Notes under the pieces: model-generated
The model's input: the letters and a program-made list of their open reading frames with translations, nothing else
What the model was told of the DNA's origin: nothing
The model's database searches: none
Shown here: piece after piece, positions 1 through 8,882 of the stretch
How positions within the stretch are numbered: the first letter of the stretch is position 1
How the letters are laid out: the number at the start of each line of letters is the position of its first letter
Translations under genes and position numbers: made by a program
Origin: a virus
Direction: 5' to 3' (one strand)
DNA length: 38,030 bases
IMG/VR virus record: IMGVR_UViG_3300042897_000659
Location: 1-38,030 of that record

Positions 1-3000
1 CTACACCTGCGCCTGCCCCTGCGGCGATTACGCCTGCCACAAAAACAGCCAATGAACTCGCTGGGGATCTTGCGCTTTTAAGAGCGCAAAAACCGAGGCC
101 GCTTAAGAAGCTTTTTGGCCCCAACCCAACCGAAAAACAAAAGGCGGCACACAAAGCCGCGATGTCTGATTGGGAGAAGCAGTATCGTAAACTGGCTCAG
201 CTGCAAAAACGCACGCTTGACCAAGAAAACGCTAATCGCACCTCCAAAGTCCGTCCCGCATCCCCCGGAGAACAGGTTCAACCTCCAGCTGCGGCCGGTG
301 CCCCGATGCAAGAAGGCATCGACAACATCAAGTTTGTCAGCGAACCCGTTGCTCAAGCTCGCGGCGGTGGCATGGACGCTAAGGATGCCAAGGCTAAACT
401 CGTTCAGCAGCTGGAGCGGGCCGTAGAAGCTGCGCCTGCTGAAAGCGATCAGCAGTACCGAGACCTGATTTCGACAGGTCAAACGGATCTTGAAGAGCGA
501 TTCAAGACCGTGAACGACAAGAACATGGGCGCCGGGTTTGAGGCCAAGTACCGAAAAGCTCACGAACTCGGGAAGCAGTTGCTCGCCAAGTACGGGCCAA
601 GCGTTCCCAAGGTTACGATCGAGATCCCTGGAGATGGCACTTACACCATTGCTAACACAAAGCAGGCGCTGAATCAGGTTTTAGCAAAAGCCCAGAAGCT
701 CAACACTTCCACGGCAAAAGGACCCGTTCGTGCTCCAGCTGCTGCTAGAAAGCCTGAGCGCGCAAACGAAATGCTGATGCGGATGGCGAAGCAGGCGACC
801 CAGGTGTACGGAAAGAACGCCGCTGCAAAGCTACGGGAGCAGGCTGCTAATACCGACCTTGAACTTACTGATGCACAGCGCAACGACTTGAAGGTTGTTG
901 CGGACATGATTACCCCAGTAGTCGCCGAACCCACCGAAGCCGAACTTCAAGCAGCTGAGGAAGCCCGCCTAGCTCAAGCTGAGCAAGAGATCGACGCTGG
1001 CCCCATTGGCCAAGCCAAGCAGAAGTTGGAGGATGAAGGCTCCGACATGAAAAAGAGCCAGGTTAAAGCCATGGCGCGTAAACTGGAGGCTAGCGGCGTC
1101 ATTGATGACTCTGAGTTGGATGATGAAGGCCGTGACACTGGAGTGGATGAGCTTGTCGGTCAGCTGCTAGAACGCGTTGAGGAGGCCCGGGATACGGCGA
1201 TTCAAGAGCGGGAACAGGAGTTGGCTGATGAGGCGAAGGCTGAAAAGGCGGCTCCCAAAACAGCCGCCCAATCCGCCATAGACGCCATCGACAAGGTCAG
1301 CAAAGGGCTGTCAGAAAATTCGTACTCCGATCCGCTGTTTCTAACCCCGCTGGCAAAGCTAGCACTGCAAATTGCCAAGGGACTAATTCAGGTTGGTGTT
1401 GCGGTTGATAAAGCAATTCGCCAAGCCATCGCGCAGGCTAGACAGCAGTTTCCGAATGATCCTACTGACGACATCCAGTTGGCCGATCGACTGATTCGAG
1501 ATGCGGAGTATACCGCAGCTGTTGCAGCCGGTGACATGGAGACAGCCCAGCGGATGGTGGATGCTGCTGCGAAGGCGGCGGGGTACAATGTTGGTCCGGT
1601 GTATCATGGCGTTCGTGAGCGTTATCGCATGGGGACCGAATCATCTCCACCGGCAATATTGCCAGCTACTAAGTTCACTAAATGGATTGCCTCAGAAGCA
1701 AATTTTCCAGCATTTTATGCAAGCATAGATAAGGCAGCAGTTGAAAGATGGGCAAAAAGACCATCAAACGTAATGGCTGTTTATCTCAAAGCTCAAAATA
1801 CAGCAAAAGAAGGCGAGATCATTATCAGTTCATCATTCCTTCAAAAGGAGGTTGTAGATAAACTAAAGTCTTTAGGATATGACTCGGTAGAAGGCGGGCG
1901 TGATTTCAATGCTCACGAAATTGCGGTGTTTGATGCTTCTCAAATCAAATCCGCCGACCCCGTCACTCGCGACGATGAGGGTAACGTCGTTCCGTTAAGC
2001 CAGCGTTTCCAAGCTAGCACGGCTGACATTCGAGGAGCATCCGGTTTAAACCGTGGAATCGGAAAGCGGCTGTCCGATTGGGCTAGGAATGATACCGACG
2101 AAGCTACTCGCCGGGTGCGATTTACGAATCCATCGACTGGAGAACAAGCGACCTTTGGAGATGTTATCTCCGATCTGCAATCAATCTCGGATGAGGCTGC
2201 TCCAGAATACGTTCGATGGCTGCAAAGCATTCCGAACAAATCTACTGCGACTGCTGACATTGTCTCCGATATTACCTTTATTTCCCGATTGGATGCTGAG
2301 GCTGAGCGCAATCAACGCCCCGACTCCGTCGAAGCCATCCTTCAAAAGGTAATCGCCGCTACCGATCCCAAGGGCAAGGTATTCGAGGCCATAACCGGGT
2401 TGTCGAACTTCGTGATTTATCAAGCCTCGAAGATCGCACTCCGGATCTACCAGGCTACCAAGTCCTGGGTGGCCGCCCGTAATGCTGGCATGGACTACAT
2501 CAAATCCCACGTCCAGCTGAGCAACGAAGCGGAGACTGCCGCTAACTTCGAGGAGTACATCAAGGCTTTCCCGAACCAGGAGATTCCTGCTGGGGCTCCT
2601 GGCCGGCCTCAGCCTCCGTCTCCAACCGAGCGCGTTGAATCACGAGGCATCTTCCGTGGTGATGTAGCCCGAGACACCGATGAAAACTGGCAGTCCGAAG
2701 CCCGCAAGTGGGTAGACTTTTACAAGGGGAACCTGGAGCGGGCGTTTCAGGGTTTCATGGGCGCCGACATCGACAAGGCTCTGCGTGAATACGTTGGCGG
2801 CGAACTGCTTCAGCGATCTGAGCTGGAGATCGCACGCGCAAAGAATCCTATCGACTTGCTGCGCGCACTCTACCTGCAAGCACGCATTGCAACTGCGTTG
2901 GTTCAAGCAGGCTCTGACTTCGGTAAACAGGGCCGCGCTCGCCAGCTGACGTTCGCTCGCTACGCGTGGATGGTTCCGCAGCTGGTATATCGCCGACTGG

Positions 3001-5486
3001 TGAACGAACAGCAGAAGCGCAAGATACCGTTCCCCGAGATCGTTGCCCAGCAGGTGCGCGATTGGCTCGTTCAGTCTGGTCAGCAGGCGATCGACCAAGT
3101 CAAAGAAGCTATGAAGCAGGCGGACAACGTGTTTGCCCGCGAGTTTAAGAAAATCAAGCAGGTCCCCGGTCAACCTAAAGGCCCCCCCATCGAGATCAAG
3201 TGGCAGGATATTCTAACTAAGTCCCTGCAAACCCAGGGTTCCGTGCGTCAGAAGATGCTTCAGGTTATTTTGGCCGATCCTCGGCTGAAGAACCTCAGTC
3301 CTGCTGGCATCGCTGAGATCACGAATCTCTTGACCAATGCTTGGGAAAAGAAGCGCGATCAGATTTTCAGATCCGAGTTTGCTAAGAAAGTTCCGCTGCC
3401 GACGGTCAAGCCGGATGCTCGCGAGAAACTCTTTCGCTCTCTGCCTCGCATCCTAAAGTACGCCAACATCGCCAGGGCTACAGCCGGCGATCAAATTACG
3501 ACTGATGGCCCCGACACATTCCTTCTGTGGGATCAGGCTTTCCGAGATGCAGTGGCGCCAGAGTTTGGTGTAGCCGAGATCAACGGCCTTACCGCTCGCA
3601 AGCTCACCGAGCTAGCACAGCGGGCACAAGCCGCTCAGGGTGTTAATCGAAACCAGATTATCCAAGAGATGTTCCGCCTTATGGCCCGGGACGGCGGCGT
3701 GCGGTTCTCGGATGTCCTAAGGGATTACTGGTACGCGGCGGTTCTGTCGGGAACTCGAACCCAGCTGGACAACGCGCTCAACATCCTCAACGGCGCACTG
3801 AACACGGTTATGCTTGCGGGCATGGCCGGTAAAGAAGCCGGGCTGGTTACCAAGTCTGCACTCAAAGGGCTCAACGAAGGTCTCCGAGACTTTTGGCCAA
3901 TGCTCTGGCGCGGCGAGCTTTACCGCTCAGTGAACTTCAATCCAGACCAACCCGGCAACGCACTCGAAGGTCTCGGAGAATCTCGCAACCTGTTTGCCAA
4001 GGGAATCAGTCAAGCCAAGTACGTGAGCCGGCTGATGTTGGCGCTAGATCACGTGACCGCCATGATGTCTGACGGAGCCGCGAAGGCTTACGCGCTCAAC
4101 AAGGAAGTCGGATCCGAAGAAGCACGCAACCTGATGCTTCCAGAGGCGGACATAGTGAAGGCCGCCCGCGATCGCGCCATCGCTGAAGGCACCCGCCCTG
4201 ACCTAGTCAACAAGCGCACCCGTGAGATTCTCCAGGAGAGCTTCCCGGTCGATGTCTTGATGACCTCTAAGGATATCCGCGAGGCCGTGACGTTTACCGA
4301 GGTTCCGCAGGGTGTGATGGGTTCGCTTTACGAAGGACTGAACGCCGCTTCACGTAAGTTCCCGGCACTGAAGTTCCTGACTGGAACCAATTTTGTTCGC
4401 TTTGCCGCCAACTACACCAACGAGCTTCTCAACTACGCGGCTCCGATTGCGGTCTATCGTTGGGTTCAATCCGCACCTGGCAAGTCTGACCAGCCCGGCG
4501 GGCTTCAGTTTACACCGGCCCGACGTGACCTGCTGCTAGCAAAGGCTTCACTAGGTACGGCGTTGGGCGCAACGGCAGCCGCACTGTTCCTCGGTGACGA
4601 TGACAAGGAAGAGGATCGTGACATCGACATCACTGGATCGTTCAAGTCCCTCGATCCAAACAAGCGAAAGCAGCTGCTATCAGAAGGCCGACAGCCCTAT
4701 TCGATCCGCGTTGGCGACACCTACGTTTCCTACCGTCAGCTAGGATTCGGAGGTTTGCTTGGCGCCATCGGTGAACTTCGTGATCGCCAGCTGTTTGAAC
4801 CAGAAAAATGGAATGAGGAGGGCATTATCGCCAAGGTTCAAGATGCAGCCACGGCCGGCCTGTTCATCGTGAAGGACTCATCTGCGATCTCTGGTCTCAC
4901 GGAGTTCTTAGGCTTCGCTAACGCCTACAAGTACGACACCAACGAGGTTATCGAGAAATCAATGCCGCGTTACTTGGCACGGCTTGGTGGGTCGTTCGTT
5001 CCCAACATCCTCAAGGAAGTCGATGCTTGGTCTGACCCGTCGATCTTTAAGGCTGAACCCGGTGGTCTTGGTCACGAATACTTCCTTCAGCAGGTGCCGT
5101 ATGCCCGTCGCGAGATTGGGCCAGGTCCGATCCTGAACGTCCTTGGTGAGCCAGTGCGCGTCGAGCGTTACCCGTACAGCCGCTGGATTACTCAGCGTTC
5201 AGAAGACCCCGCCTGGAATACCCTCGGCCAGCTCGCGAGCAAAGGCGTCTTTATGCCGGTGCCGGCAATCACGGTCAAGGTCAACGAAAACGGCACGCGC
5301 CGAGAACTCACACGCGAAGAGAAATACACCTACCAGCAGGCCGTTGGTCAGGGTTACCGCAAGTTTATCGAGCAGAATAGGGAGCGGCTGCTAGCTCTTC
5401 CGCCTGCCCAGGCATCCGACTTCATCGACAAAAATGCAGATCGCATTCGTCGAAATGCCCGAACAAATCTGAAAAATTCGTTCTGA
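1..5486 (+). CDS. Large phage polyvalent / ejected virion protein, 5'-truncated by the window edge
   Basis: The frame is open from the first in-frame codon at nt 3, so the gene begins upstream and the ATG at 162 is internal; more than 1820 residues are seen. The N-terminal third is Ala/Glu/Lys-rich and helical. Around nt 1600-2010 lies a segment resembling the ADP-ribosyltransferase-like domains of phage polyvalent proteins: it opens with VYHG and closes with IKSADPV, DDEGNVV and PLSQRF. The rest is long helical sequence. The segment DYWYAAVLSGTRTQLDNALN (near nt 3725) and a C-terminal part with PYSIRVGDTYVSYRQ (near nt 4700) are typical of the C-terminal half of such proteins. By family knowledge these are packaged in the head and delivered with the DNA, carrying enzymes that act on the host. 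The ART assignment is by pattern only. The ART-like segment is visibly AT-richer than its flanks. RecT follows after 44 bp. Confidence 0.75.
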   Translation, partial: TPAPAPAAITPATKTANELAGDLALLRAQKPRPLKKLFGPNPTEKQKAAHKAAMSDWEKQYRKLAQLQKRTLDQENANRTSKVRPASPGEQVQPPAAAGAPMQEGIDNIKFVSEPVAQARGGGMDAKDAKAKLVQQLERAVEAAPAESDQQYRDLISTGQTDLEERFKTVNDKNMGAGFEAKYRKAHELGKQLLAKYGPSVPKVTIEIPGDGTYTIANTKQALNQVLAKAQKLNTSTAKGPVRAPAAARKPERANEMLMRMAKQATQVYGKNAAAKLREQAANTDLELTDAQRNDLKVVADMITPVVAEPTEAELQAAEEARLAQAEQEIDAGPIGQAKQKLEDEGSDMKKSQVKAMARKLEASGVIDDSELDDEGRDTGVDELVGQLLERVEEARDTAIQEREQELADEAKAEKAAPKTAAQSAIDAIDKVSKGLSENSYSDPLFLTPLAKLALQIAKGLIQVGVAVDKAIRQAIAQARQQFPNDPTDDIQLADRLIRDAEYTAAVAAGDMETAQRMVDAAAKAAGYNVGPVYHGVRERYRMGTESSPPAILPATKFTKWIASEANFPAFYASIDKAAVERWAKRPSNVMAVYLKAQNTAKEGEIIISSSFLQKEVVDKLKSLGYDSVEGGRDFNAHEIAVFDASQIKSADPVTRDDEGNVVPLSQRFQASTADIRGASGLNRGIGKRLSDWARNDTDEATRRVRFTNPSTGEQATFGDVISDLQSISDEAAPEYVRWLQSIPNKSTATADIVSDITFISRLDAEAERNQRPDSVEAILQKVIAATDPKGKVFEAITGLSNFVIYQASKIALRIYQATKSWVAARNAGMDYIKSHVQLSNEAETAANFEEYIKAFPNQEIPAGAPGRPQPPSPTERVESRGIFRGDVARDTDENWQSEARKWVDFYKGNLERAFQGFMGADIDKALREYVGGELLQRSELEIARAKNPIDLLRALYLQARIATALVQAGSDFGKQGRARQLTFARYAWMVPQLVYRRLVNEQQKRKIPFPEIVAQQVRDWLVQSGQQAIDQVKEAMKQADNVFAREFKKIKQVPGQPKGPPIEIKWQDILTKSLQTQGSVRQKMLQVILADPRLKNLSPAGIAEITNLLTNAWEKKRDQIFRSEFAKKVPLPTVKPDAREKLFRSLPRILKYANIARATAGDQITTDGPDTFLLWDQAFRDAVAPEFGVAEINGLTARKLTELAQRAQAAQGVNRNQIIQEMFRLMARDGGVRFSDVLRDYWYAAVLSGTRTQLDNALNILNGALNTVMLAGMAGKEAGLVTKSALKGLNEGLRDFWPMLWRGELYRSVNFNPDQPGNALEGLGESRNLFAKGISQAKYVSRLMLALDHVTAMMSDGAAKAYALNKEVGSEEARNLMLPEADIVKAARDRAIAEGTRPDLVNKRTREILQESFPVDVLMTSKDIREAVTFTEVPQGVMGSLYEGLNAASRKFPALKFLTGTNFVRFAANYTNELLNYAAPIAVYRWVQSAPGKSDQPGGLQFTPARRDLLLAKASLGTALGATAAALFLGDDDKEEDRDIDITGSFKSLDPNKRKQLLSEGRQPYSIRVGDTYVSYRQLGFGGLLGAIGELRDRQLFEPEKWNEEGIIAKVQDAATAGLFIVKDSSAISGLTEFLGFANAYKYDTNEVIEKSMPRYLARLGGSFVPNILKEVDAWSDPSIFKAEPGGLGHEYFLQQVPYARREIGPGPILNVLGEPVRVERYPYSRWITQRSEDPAWNTLGQLASKGVFMPVPAITVKVNENGTRRELTREEKYTYQQAVGQGYRKFIEQNRERLLALPPAQASDFIDKNADRIRRNARTNLKNSF

Positions 5487-5513
5487 AATTGCTGGACACC
5501 TAACGCCACTTGC

Positions 5514-5533
5514 CATACGTTGACTGACGTATG
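5514..5533 (+). promoter_or_regulatory. Inverted repeat covering the recT start codon
   Basis: CATACGT (5514-5520) and ACGTATG (5527-5533) are perfect 7-bp arms around a 6-nt loop. The second arm contains the ATG of the recT-like gene. No Shine-Dalgarno sequence is visible upstream. In RNA the hairpin would bury the start codon; in DNA it is a two-fold symmetric operator candidate. Confidence 0.5.
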
Positions 5534-6517
5534 AGCAACCTACAAGTCGCAACACAGCAAGCACAACCTCTCAGCGCCTTCTCTTCGGAGAACGCGTTCG
5601 TTTCAGTCCAACGCATGGCCAAGGCCCTTGCGTCCAGCACCCTCGTTCCCGACGCCTACCGGGGCGAGGCTAACCTCGGGAACTGCATCATCGCGTTGGA
5701 ACTCAGCCAACGCATTGGCGCCTCAGTCATGGCTGTCATGCAGTCCATGGTTCCTATCCACGGCAAGCCCACCTGGTCTGCTTCGTTCTTGATCGCCACC
5801 GTCAACAGCTGCGGTCGGTTCAGTCCGATGCGTTTCCGATGGGTTGGAAAAGAGGGGACAGATGAGTGGGGCTGCCGCGCCTTCGCAGTCGAGCGCGATT
5901 CCAACCTGGAACTCGTTGGCGCCCTCGTGAATATCAACATGGCCAAGGTCGAGGGTTGGTACGGCAAGTCTGGCTCCAAGTGGAAGACCATGCCGGAGCA
6001 GATGCTCCAGTACCGGGCCGGCGCCTTCTGGTGTCGCACCTACGCGCCCGAGATCGCACTCGGGATGCACACCTCGGAAGAGGTCCAGGACACCCCTGCG
6101 GCCCAGCAAGTGGTCCAGTCGGTCACCGTGAGTTCATCCATCATGGACGTTACACCCACGCCTCCCGCACCTACCGAGCCCAAGCCGCGCAAGAAGAAGG
6201 AGGCCGAGGCTATCGCAATCGTGGAGCCGCCCGCTCCCGCCGCTCCTGAACCCACACCGGAGATCGTTGAGACCGCACCCGCCCCGCTCGCTCCCGTTCC
6301 CACACCGGAGCCTGAATTGGAAACCGTCGAAGGGACGCTAGCATCCGCTGGGATCACCTACGAGCAGCTGGTGAAGCTGGTCATAGACCTGAAGTGGTGG
6401 GAAAACCCCGAAGCCTATCCCACGGTGGCAGACCTGCCCCCTGATATCTGCAACTGGATCATCCGGAATAAGCGGGGTATCGGCCGTGCAGTGGTGAAGG
6501 CGGGAGGTGCGCTGTGA
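5531..6517 (+). CDS. recT: RecT-family single-strand annealing protein
   Basis: The 328-aa product is a RecT-like recombinase. By family knowledge these bind ssDNA exposed by an exonuclease and anneal it to complementary strands during phage recombination. The core (about residues 1-195) has the family pattern AFSSENAFVSVQRMAKALAS, ALELSQRIGASVMAVMQSM, HGKPTWSASFLI, NSCGRFSPMRFRW and MLQYRAGAFWCRTYAPEIALG. A Pro/Ala/Glu-rich linker follows (about 205-262), holding a KPRKKK basic patch, then a small C-terminal domain (about 268-328, with TYEQLVKLVIDLKWWENPEA) that I do not recognise; it may recruit a partner. The stop overlaps the start of the RecE-like nuclease by 4 bp (ATGA type), so the pair is translationally coupled. 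The start at 5531 sits inside an inverted repeat. Confidence 0.85.
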   Translation: MSNLQVATQQAQPLSAFSSENAFVSVQRMAKALASSTLVPDAYRGEANLGNCIIALELSQRIGASVMAVMQSMVPIHGKPTWSASFLIATVNSCGRFSPMRFRWVGKEGTDEWGCRAFAVERDSNLELVGALVNINMAKVEGWYGKSGSKWKTMPEQMLQYRAGAFWCRTYAPEIALGMHTSEEVQDTPAAQQVVQSVTVSSSIMDVTPTPPAPTEPKPRKKKEAEAIAIVEPPAPAAPEPTPEIVETAPAPLAPVPTPEPELETVEGTLASAGITYEQLVKLVIDLKWWENPEAYPTVADLPPDICNWIIRNKRGIGRAVVKAGGAL

Positions 6518-7308
6518 AGTTAGTCCACCCCATCGACGTAAACACCTACCGCAGTCACCCGGCGATCAACATCTCCAGTCTCAAGGCGTTCAGCCGGTCG
6601 CCAGCGCACGCTGAGGTCGGCTTTGAGGAAGAACGCGAACCGTCCGAGGCCATGGCGATCGGCTCCCTGCTGGATCACAAGGTCCTCGGGACGCCGTACC
6701 TTTGGACCACATCTCCTTACGACGACTTCAGAACCAAGGAAGCACGCGCCTGGCGAGATGACCAGGAGTACCGCCGGGTCACCGTGTTTAAGCAGGACGC
6801 GATCGAGACTGTCGAGCGCATGGTTAAGTCCGTCCGTGAACACCCGGTCGCCGGCCGCCTGCTGGCCGAGCCGGGTAAGGCCCAGGTCGGGATGTTTGGC
6901 GAGTTCGATGGCTGCGACCGGAAGGGCCTGATCGACTGGTTGCCTAACACGACCCCGGTGATCGTGGACCTGAAGAAATGCCGCGATGCTAGCAAGGCTG
7001 GGTTCCGCCGGCAGATCGGCCAGCTGCGCTACGACGTGCAGGCGGCGTACTACCGGGACCTCTACCGGGATATCACCGGGGAGACTCGCGCCTGGCAGTG
7101 GATTTGCGTTGAAGATCAAGCGCCCTACGCGGTCGCTGTTTACCAGATGGACACCGAATCCTTGGACAAGGGATCAGCCACATGGCAGTCGTGGATCCGA
7201 CAGTGGATGGTCTGCGAGGACACCGACAGCTGGCCGGGTTACAACGGCGACTCCATTCAAATCATTCAATCGCCCACCTGGATTCTTAAAGATGAAACTC
7301 TCCCGTGA
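6514..7308 (+). CDS. RecE / exodeoxyribonuclease VIII-like PD-(D/E)XK nuclease
   Basis: The 264-aa product is a putative 5'-3' dsDNA exonuclease that would make the ssDNA used by RecT. The active-site signature is visible: GEFDGCDRKGLIDWL (acidic residue of the PD motif), IVDLKKCRDAS (D-x-K) and then RQIGQLRYDVQAAYYRDLY, matching the QxxxY-type helix of RecE/Cas4-like enzymes. The N-terminal ISSLKAFSRSPAHAEVGF and AMAIGSLLDHKVLG also fit the RecE/PDDEXK_12 type. Its length suits a stand-alone catalytic domain, unlike the 866-aa E. coli RecE. It overlaps recT by 4 bp and the next gene by 17 bp. Confidence 0.85.
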   Translation: MKLVHPIDVNTYRSHPAINISSLKAFSRSPAHAEVGFEEEREPSEAMAIGSLLDHKVLGTPYLWTTSPYDDFRTKEARAWRDDQEYRRVTVFKQDAIETVERMVKSVREHPVAGRLLAEPGKAQVGMFGEFDGCDRKGLIDWLPNTTPVIVDLKKCRDASKAGFRRQIGQLRYDVQAAYYRDLYRDITGETRAWQWICVEDQAPYAVAVYQMDTESLDKGSATWQSWIRQWMVCEDTDSWPGYNGDSIQIIQSPTWILKDETLP

Positions 7309-7546
7309 AGCCATTGAACGCCTGATGGGGCCACAGCCCACGATCACGAAAACCGTTGTAGTCGAGAAACCCAAAGAAGGTTGGAGCCCGATGACCGAGA
7401 AAGAGAAGGCAGCCATCGAGCGGTTCGTAAAAGACAACCCAACATTTTCCTACAAAGAACTGTCCAAGAAGTTCGGCCGCGCTCCGAGCGTGATCTGTGG
7501 TCTGTGCAAAAAAGCTGGATTGAAGATTCAAAAGAAACGCCCATGA
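7292..7546 (+). CDS. Small helix-turn-helix protein
   Basis: 84 aa; start ATG 7292, inside the end of the RecE-like gene. The C-terminal half (IERFVKDNPTFSYKELSKKF, then GRAPSVICGLCKKAGL) reads as a homeodomain-like helix-turn-helix of the resolvase/transposase DNA-binding type, followed by a basic tail KIQKKRP. The N-terminus (REAIERLMGPQP) may be a short linker. It is probably a DNA-binding regulator; the target is unknown. It ends in an ATGA overlap with the next gene. A longer in-frame start at 6986 would bury 300 bp inside the nuclease gene and is unlikely. Confidence 0.65.
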   Translation: MKLSREAIERLMGPQPTITKTVVVEKPKEGWSPMTEKEKAAIERFVKDNPTFSYKELSKKFGRAPSVICGLCKKAGLKIQKKRP

Positions 7547-7791
7547 ACTCACTCATCCAAAACGCAGTGGCCCGAGGTTGGATCAGCTTCCCTCACCCAG
7601 CTGCGGTGACGGCACATCCAGACGTGGTCCGGGCACGAATCAACTCGCCGAACTACAATGCCCAACGCGCCTGGAAACTGTGGAACGAAGGCCAGAGCTT
7701 GGCCTACGTGGCGAAGGCTGTCGGCGTAAAGAAGCGGTGCGTGATGGCAATTATTGAAGAGGGGAAATCTAAAGCGAAGGAGGAGAAATGA
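7543..7791 (+). CDS. Small protein with helix-turn-helix-like C-terminus
   Basis: 82 aa; start ATG 7543 overlaps the preceding stop (ATGA). Residues about 49-75 (LWNEGQSLAYVAKAVGVKKR, CVMAIIEEG) have the spacing of a helix-turn-helix: helix, GV turn, recognition helix with KKR. The N-terminal 45 residues are not recognised. Two consecutive small HTH genes downstream of recombination genes suggest local regulators. The last codons carry AAGGAGG, serving as the ribosome site of the next gene. Confidence 0.55.
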   Translation: MNSLIQNAVARGWISFPHPAAVTAHPDVVRARINSPNYNAQRAWKLWNEGQSLAYVAKAVGVKKRCVMAIIEEGKSKAKEEK

Positions 7792-8027
7792 CACCCCGTG
7801 AATTAGCCAACGAGCATTCCAGGAAACACAATGCACGGACAACGAGCGGAGGCAGTGATGCGCCGAAAAAGATCCGCGAGCTACAAGAGCGCATCAAACG
7901 GTTGGAAGAGGCGGGGGATGCGCTATGCGAAAACTCCAATTTATCACGCTGGGATTCACCAGCAGCCGCTGCTCGAAAGATAATAGACCAATCAAACTGG
8001 CTGAAAGCCAAGGAGGTTAAGCCGTGA
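7788..8027 (+). CDS. Small coiled-coil protein
   Basis: 79 aa; ATG 7788 overlaps the previous stop and has a strong AAGGAGG 4 nt upstream. The segment KKIRELQERIKRLEEAGDAL is a heptad-type coiled coil. A near-identical module (RELKDRIKRLEDAGN) occurs in the gene at 8209 and a looser one (RKLEDRVKQLEQEND) in the gene at 8700, so these are shuffled copies. The C-terminus KAKEVKP is encoded by the sequence that holds the next gene's Shine-Dalgarno. Function unknown. Confidence 0.6.
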   Translation: MTPRELANEHSRKHNARTTSGGSDAPKKIRELQERIKRLEEAGDALCENSNLSRWDSPAAAARKIIDQSNWLKAKEVKP

Positions 8028-8212
8028 GAGACTTAGATCTTCCTCCAATTGCGTATGCCTTAATCGGTTGTTTCTTCGTAGCTCTTTCAACAGTCATTGG
8101 CTTGGGCCGTGGAGAAACCCTAATGCGCGAAGAAGCAGTTTTAAAAGGCCATGCCGAATGGGTGGCCGACACAAGCGGCAAACCGCAATTTAAATGGAAG
8201 GAATGTAAATGA
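8024..8212 (+). CDS. Small single-pass membrane protein
   Basis: 62 aa; GTG start at 8024, with AAGGAGG 7 nt upstream, overlapping the previous stop. Residues about 6-27 (LPPIAYALIGCFFVALSTVI) form one hydrophobic membrane-spanning segment, followed by a basic and polar tail. No signal-peptidase motif is obvious, so it is probably an inner-membrane anchor protein. The function is not recognised; the position among early-type small genes suggests a host-directed accessory role (inference). Confidence 0.6.
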   Translation: MRDLDLPPIAYALIGCFFVALSTVIGLGRGETLMREEAVLKGHAEWVADTSGKPQFKWKECK

Positions 8213-8703
8213 ACGACACCCCTAGAACAGACGAACAGATCAACGGTAAACCATGCACTCGATTTGAAATACTAGCTGGTGATTCGCTGCGTAATGCCGC
8301 AGTTCCATCGGAGTTCGCTCGCCAGCTAGAACGCGAACTCAACGCGACCAACAGCAAGATCGAACTTCTCATGTCCGCCAATGCTGACGTGGCTCGAATT
8401 GCTGACGAACGCGATGCAGCGGAGAAGCGCGTTCGCTTGCTCATCTCAGAGCGCGACACGGCTAGAGGATATGCTGATCAAAAATGGAAGCTTCGGCAGG
8501 AGTTTCACGATCTATTTGGAACCGACGATATCTCCGAAGCAGTGGCTTTAGTGCGTGAGCTTAAAGACCGCATCAAGCGGCTGGAGGATGCGGGTAATGA
8601 GACTGATGGTAGGCTTGGATGTGGGTGTGGATGCGATGGACCTTGTAGTGATTGCCGTAGCGCATCCGAGAAGTGGCACAAAGCAAAGGAGGCAAAGCCG
8701 TGA
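8209..8703 (+). CDS. Coiled-coil protein with C-terminal cysteine cluster
   Basis: 164 aa; ATG 8209 overlaps the previous stop. The N-terminus begins NDTPRTDEQINGK, a frequent opening in small phage coiled-coil proteins, followed by long amphipathic helices (FARQLERELNATNSKIELLM). The module ALVRELKDRIKRLEDAGN is shared with the gene at 7788. Near the C-terminus a cluster CGCGCDGPCSDC could bind metal or form disulfides. The final residues KAKEAKP again encode the Shine-Dalgarno of the next gene. Function unknown. Confidence 0.6.
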   Translation: MNDTPRTDEQINGKPCTRFEILAGDSLRNAAVPSEFARQLERELNATNSKIELLMSANADVARIADERDAAEKRVRLLISERDTARGYADQKWKLRQEFHDLFGTDDISEAVALVRELKDRIKRLEDAGNETDGRLGCGCGCDGPCSDCRSASEKWHKAKEAKP

Positions 8704-8882
8704 GCGTAGAACAACGAATCTTGGACCTGCCGGCTTTTGCCGATTACAACGACCGCCGCCAACTCCGCGCAATCGCTCTCGATGTCCGTAAGCTGGAGGA
8801 TCGGGTGAAACAACTGGAGCAGGAGAACGACGCCATGCGAGCGGATCTGCTGCTGTGGAATGAGAAGGAGGTTAAGCTGTGA
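8700..8882 (+). CDS. Small coiled-coil protein
   Basis: 60 aa; GTG start 8700, AAGGAGG exactly 7 nt upstream, overlapping the preceding stop. Residues about 29-45 (VRKLEDRVKQLEQENDAM) are a coiled coil, third relative of the module at 7788 and 8209. The N-terminal LDLPAFADYNDRRQLRAIAL is not recognised. An in-frame ATG at 8673 lies inside the previous gene without a ribosome site, so the GTG is preferred. Function unknown. Confidence 0.55.
   Translation: MSVEQRILDLPAFADYNDRRQLRAIALDVRKLEDRVKQLEQENDAMRADLLLWNEKEVKL

Noticed and set aside
6520-7119. Antisense frame opposite the RecE-like gene
   Set aside because: The plus strand carries clear nuclease motifs; the antisense frame has none.
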